The notes beneath the pieces are model-generated. The model saw nothing but the letters and a program-made list of their open reading frames with translations. It ran no database searches and had not been told where the DNA came from. This document shows positions 60,642 through 64,000 of a stretch of DNA of 64,000 nucleotides, in pieces. The stretch covers positions 248,001-312,000 of the forward strand of contig JAMYHL010000017.1 of the NCBI GenBank assembly GCA_025531455.1, given 5' to 3'. Source of the DNA: Apiotrichum sp. Y4204. Taxonomy: Eukaryota; Basidiomycota; Tremellomycetes; Trichosporonales; Trichosporonaceae. A program made the position numbers and the translations under genes. Position 1 is the stretch's first letter. Each line of letters opens with the position of its first letter.

Positions 60642-62494
60642 TCTACAAGTTGATTTGTTGTATATTGTATGCTGTTCGGTACGGATTCCGTTTCGCTTTC
60701 CGTCTGCTCACGACTCGCTGGCTTTATTCATGTTGCATTACATTCTCATCTTCCTTATCGGGGCCTCATCTGATCTTATCAGCTCCACCATGTCTGTATC
60801 TAACCACTCACTCTTCAATTTCGACTACGTAACCTGTCCTGGTCGCTATACGCCCGTCCTTTGTTGCCTTCGGCTGCCTCTTGTCTCGCTGCCACTACTT
60901 GGCCACAACGCAGACGATTTTGAACAAAGCCGCACGCCTCTTTGCTTCCTTGGTGCGCTCCTCGGGGTCTTCGACACCCTCCGGCCAACGCCCGACGACG
61001 ACCTCAAGGACATACGGGATACTGAAGCGCATATTTGAACTCTAGCGAGGCGGTCTGGAGCGGGCTGGGTGAGGATTGTGGGAAAAATGCAGAGAGTGGA
61101 GAATCAAGACGCCAGACAAAGTTCAATATCTACAGTTGCCAGCATTGTTGTCTTCGAGCATGGGGAGGGATGGTACTGTACATGGACAGGCTGAGCCCCG
61201 CGCTGGGCCCCACCGAGTTTGTCCCAGCGGAGACATGGAGACATACGAACGCACACTACAGCTCACTACAGCTATATATAGTGCATGCGGGGCATGTGCC
61301 TGGGGCCTGGAGCCTTTCCGCTGCACTAGTGCGGTTGGTGGCCTTGGTGGACCGTCTCCGCTTTTTGAATCAGACACACGACGCTCTTGAGGAGCTATGG
61401 ACCGCATGGTACATCAAACCCGTGCAGCTGATCAGCTGAACAACCTCTGCGAGTTCGCATCGCACCCCATCCCCTTCGGCTGGCGTACAAGCCGTCGGGC
61501 ATGGCCGGCGAGAACGGCAAGGCCGCGCTATACAACTACCTGGAGACCAAGGCCGGCAGAACACACATGGATTGCATATGCTCGCCCAAGCACTCGTTGT
61601 AAGTGTGGAGACGGGAGCTGTGCGCACTGGCGCACCGGCGCACTTAGTCATTCCCATTTCGGCATTCGTTATCCACTTCCTGCATGCTTGGCGCTGCGAC
61701 TCTCTTGCTCGCCCCAGCTCTACTGACTGGGAACTTATAAGCCGGTGAGGCCGACGCGTGTGGCTACGGTTTACGCCTCGTCGATCGGCAAACCAACTGA
61801 TCGGTCCAAACGAGTTGACACGCGCCTGTTGCGCACGGACCCTGGTCCTGCGCGCTCGGTGTCCACCGCAGCACCGCAGTACCGCAGTACCGCGCAGTAC
61901 TACGTCGCCTCGACGCCTCAACGGATCAACGGGCCGAGGAACCTCACGATCTCACGACGCGTCACACGGGGGGGAGAGAAAGGGGAGGGTCGTCTTGTCT
62001 GGACGCGCACGGCTCACGAACTGCGGTATTGCGCTCCATTCTGAGACACTCGTGGTTTGGTGTCTGATCCCCGACGTGAAGAGATCGCCATCAAGGCGCC
62101 TGCACGCAAACCGCGGCATCCTTCCGATTCTGGCAACTGGCATACTACTGTCAGAAACACTGACACTGATAACAACCTGCATTCGATCGATCAATCTACA
62201 GCCCCTGTTCAGCATGCACAGCAAAATACCTGCCAGGGTCCCAGATGCGCCTGCGCTGCTCTCTCAGAGAGGGATGCATTGGGGTATAAGGGAATGTGTC
62301 TGTGTTTATGTTTGTGGCGCGCAGCGCTCTGCCCCGGAAAGGGGTATTTTTCGGTGTCCAAGCACACACCGCTCAGCGGGATTATACCGATAAAAAGCTC
62401 AAGAATGACCAAAAGTGAAAAGGGAGACGAAGACGGAAGACGAACTGGGTTGTGGCGTGACCAAATGGGGAGACGGAGAATCCGAGCTGCCAGG
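60642..62494. other. Convergent intergenic region, no gene seen
   Basis: This region lies between the 3' ends of the 59.3 kb gene and the glucanase gene. Reading frames here are compositional; I recognise no domain or RNA gene. Confidence 0.5.
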
Positions 62495-64000
62495 TTAGAC
62501 GTAGCGCTTGATGGCGTTCATGTACGCCCATCCCGTGGCGGTGAGGGCGCCCGACTGTCCGAGCTTCCATGCGTTTCCGACGTCGCACGGCGCGTACGCA
62601 TAGACGTTCGGGTGCTTTTGGAAGAGGTCGACGACATCGTACATGAACGCATTGACCTGGTTCTGGTCCCAGCAAGGCACGAAGCCGTTGGGCGCGTCGA
62701 CGCAGCCAAACTCGGTGATCCACATGGGCTTGCGGTACGTGTTCCAGTAGTGGTCGAGGACCTTGCGCGCGCCCTCGACGGTCGTCGTGTAAATGTGCAC
62801 CGCGACGACGTCAAAGTCGGCCGCGAGGCCGCCCGACGAGAACGACCGCAGCCACGTCTCGCTCTCCTGCATGCACATGGCCGGGGAGATGAGGAGCGCA
62901 CCCTTGTTCCCCAGCGGTGCAATGTACTGGTTCCAAGTCTGGACGGCCGACTGGACACTCATGTCCGAGCTCTCGCCCGTCGGGCAGTCGGGCTCGTTGA
63001 ACCCAAGCATGTACTTTGGCACCGCGCCATTTGTCCACGTCGACTTGAATGTGCTGAAGCGGTCCCAGTCACTCTGTACCGACCCACGGTGGCCGTTACC
63101 CCAGAGCATGGGGATGGCCTCGGGCACACCAGAGTGCCACATTGGCTTGGGGGTCCAGTCGTACCACCTGTATGTGAGCTGATGACACCAGGCAAATAGC
63201 TCACCATCCGATGTAGTTCTGGAAGTCGTCAAAGAGGAGGCCGGCAGCGAGGCCGGCCTTGCGGCCGTTCGGGGTAAGTGGGGCCTTGCAGCTCGACGCG
63301 CGCTCCATGACGGTAGCGAGCTCGGAGCGCTGACGCGACCGGCGGAGGTTGTTCCCGCTTGTCGTCCAGCGCTGGTTCTGGTTACCGTTGGCGCACTGCC
63401 ATGTCTGTGCAGGGTTGCCATTCCACATGCCGCCATTAGGGAGGTCGAGGCACTGGTTCTTGCCCTCCAGGACCAGCCGGGAGCCGTCGTAGTTCCACTT
63501 CTGCGCAGCCAGGTTTGGGTAACATGTCCAGATCTTCATCTTGATGCCGCTGCCCGGGTCTGGGGTGAGTGCGGTCATTTTAAGGGAGGTGTTTGTGGCA
63601 GATTCCGGTCGGTCCGCGCGGACCGACCATGCCACTTTTGTTAAAAACTCACTCGAGCCCGCGTCGAGGCAAAAGTTTGTGCCCTCGAGCTGCACCGCCG
63701 TGCTGCCCTTCCGAATGACCCATTTCTGGGCACTGCATGTCAGACGAGGACGAGGAGAAACAAGGGCGGAATGAAGGGCTCTCGTATGTTCCCTCGCACT
63801 CACCCGCTGCCGTTGCACTGCCACACCTGGACGGCGCGGCCGTTCTCGCGGACGTTGCCCGAGAGATCGAGGCAGTACGCGGTGTTGCCGTTGGGATGGA
63901 TCGAGACGGTCGCGGCGCCGCCGGACGGCTGCTGGGGCGACGAGGGGGGCTGGGGCTGGGGCTGGCTAGCGGGCGGCGGGGGGCCGCACTGCGCCGCGAC
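62495..64000 (-). CDS. Glycoside hydrolase GH128 (endo-beta-1,3-glucanase) with ricin-type lectin domain, 5' partial
   Basis: Exons within the window: 64000-63804 (continuing upstream), 63732-63653, 63559-63205 and 63167-62495, about 434 residues. The visible N-terminus has a Pro/Gln linker (ASQPQPQPPSSPQQPSG). A ricin-B/CBM13 lectin follows, with CLDLSGN, VQVWQC, QKW, CLDAGS, KIWTC, QKW, CLDL, QTWQC and QRW repeats. The C-terminal catalytic part matches GH128: WYDWTPKP, YMLGFNEPD (acid/base Glu) and PMWITEFGC (nucleophile Glu), ending in WAYMNAIKRYV. GH128 enzymes cut beta-1,3-glucan, so wall remodelling or glucan feeding is likely, the lectin anchoring the enzyme. The signal peptide should lie beyond 64000. 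All three introns (38-93 nt) restore phase. Confidence 0.92.

Noticed and set aside
61370..61921. 183-codon minus-strand frame near the glucanase gene
   Set aside because: Arg/Ser/Cys-rich composition and no recognisable motif; likely chance.

Overview
The window reads as nuclear DNA of a basidiomycete yeast, most likely a tremellomycete (Cryptococcus/Trichosporonales side). The grounds are GC-rich genes cut by many 35-70 nt introns with GTGAGT-like donors and CTAAC/CTGAC branch sites, CT-rich leaders before start codons, intron-bearing nuclear tRNA genes, and a secreted protein with a CPL1-like cysteine domain. The lineage is an inference. All exon boundaries were worked out by hand from splice signals and reading-frame phase.

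Layout. 1.8-3.0 kb (+): small membrane-anchored His/Cys-rich protein. 3.8-5.9 kb (-): secreted M14 zinc carboxypeptidase. 6.5-8.8 kb (-): large disordered RS/Tyr-Lys/RGG-repeat protein. 9.97-10.9 kb (+): PRKRIP1-like (DUF1168) splicing factor. 11.25-11.36 kb (-): tRNA-Asn with intron. 13.0-13.6 kb (+): amphipathic-repeat protein behind a TATA box. 14.45-16.2 kb (+): type I membrane glycoprotein. 21.1-23.0 kb (+): protein with the GGIP module described below. 23.8-25.0 kb (-) and 25.3-26.6 kb (+): divergent pair, a Saf4/CCDC130 splicing factor and a Rab4 GTPase. 30.4-31.0 kb: weak candidate gene. 33.35 kb: small COX1-like mitochondrial insertion. 34.5-45.0 kb (-): array of five related genes, with a + strand tRNA-Leu inside it. 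45.4-47.5 kb (-): SAP-ERI1 exoribonuclease. 48.1-49.6 kb (-): Rab11/Ypt31. 55.7-56.6 kb (+): CPL1-like secreted protein. 59.3-60.6 kb (+): unknown protein. 62.5-64 kb (-, 5' end outside the window): ricin-type lectin plus GH128 glucanase.

The most novel feature is a family of at least five, perhaps six, proteins that share an N-terminal module of about 75-95 residues. The module has a proline start (VIPIPL-like), a [K/R/Q]YGGIP[V/L]P[V/I] core and a helical end, and it is encoded by one exon that always ends in phase 1. After the intron the proteins differ: mostly coiled-coil or low-complexity, one with a four-cysteine cluster. Four clear members and one diverged member lie head-to-tail at 34.5-45.0 kb; a further copy is at 21.1 kb. 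I recognise no described family.

Other points: 5-nt and 7-nt coding microexons (Rab11, ERI1), many frame-preserving introns, a candidate GC-AG intron and a nuclear COX1 fragment. Long stretches (16.2-21.1, 26.6-30.4, 31.0-34.5, 49.6-55.7 and 56.6-59.3 kb) show no gene I can support.
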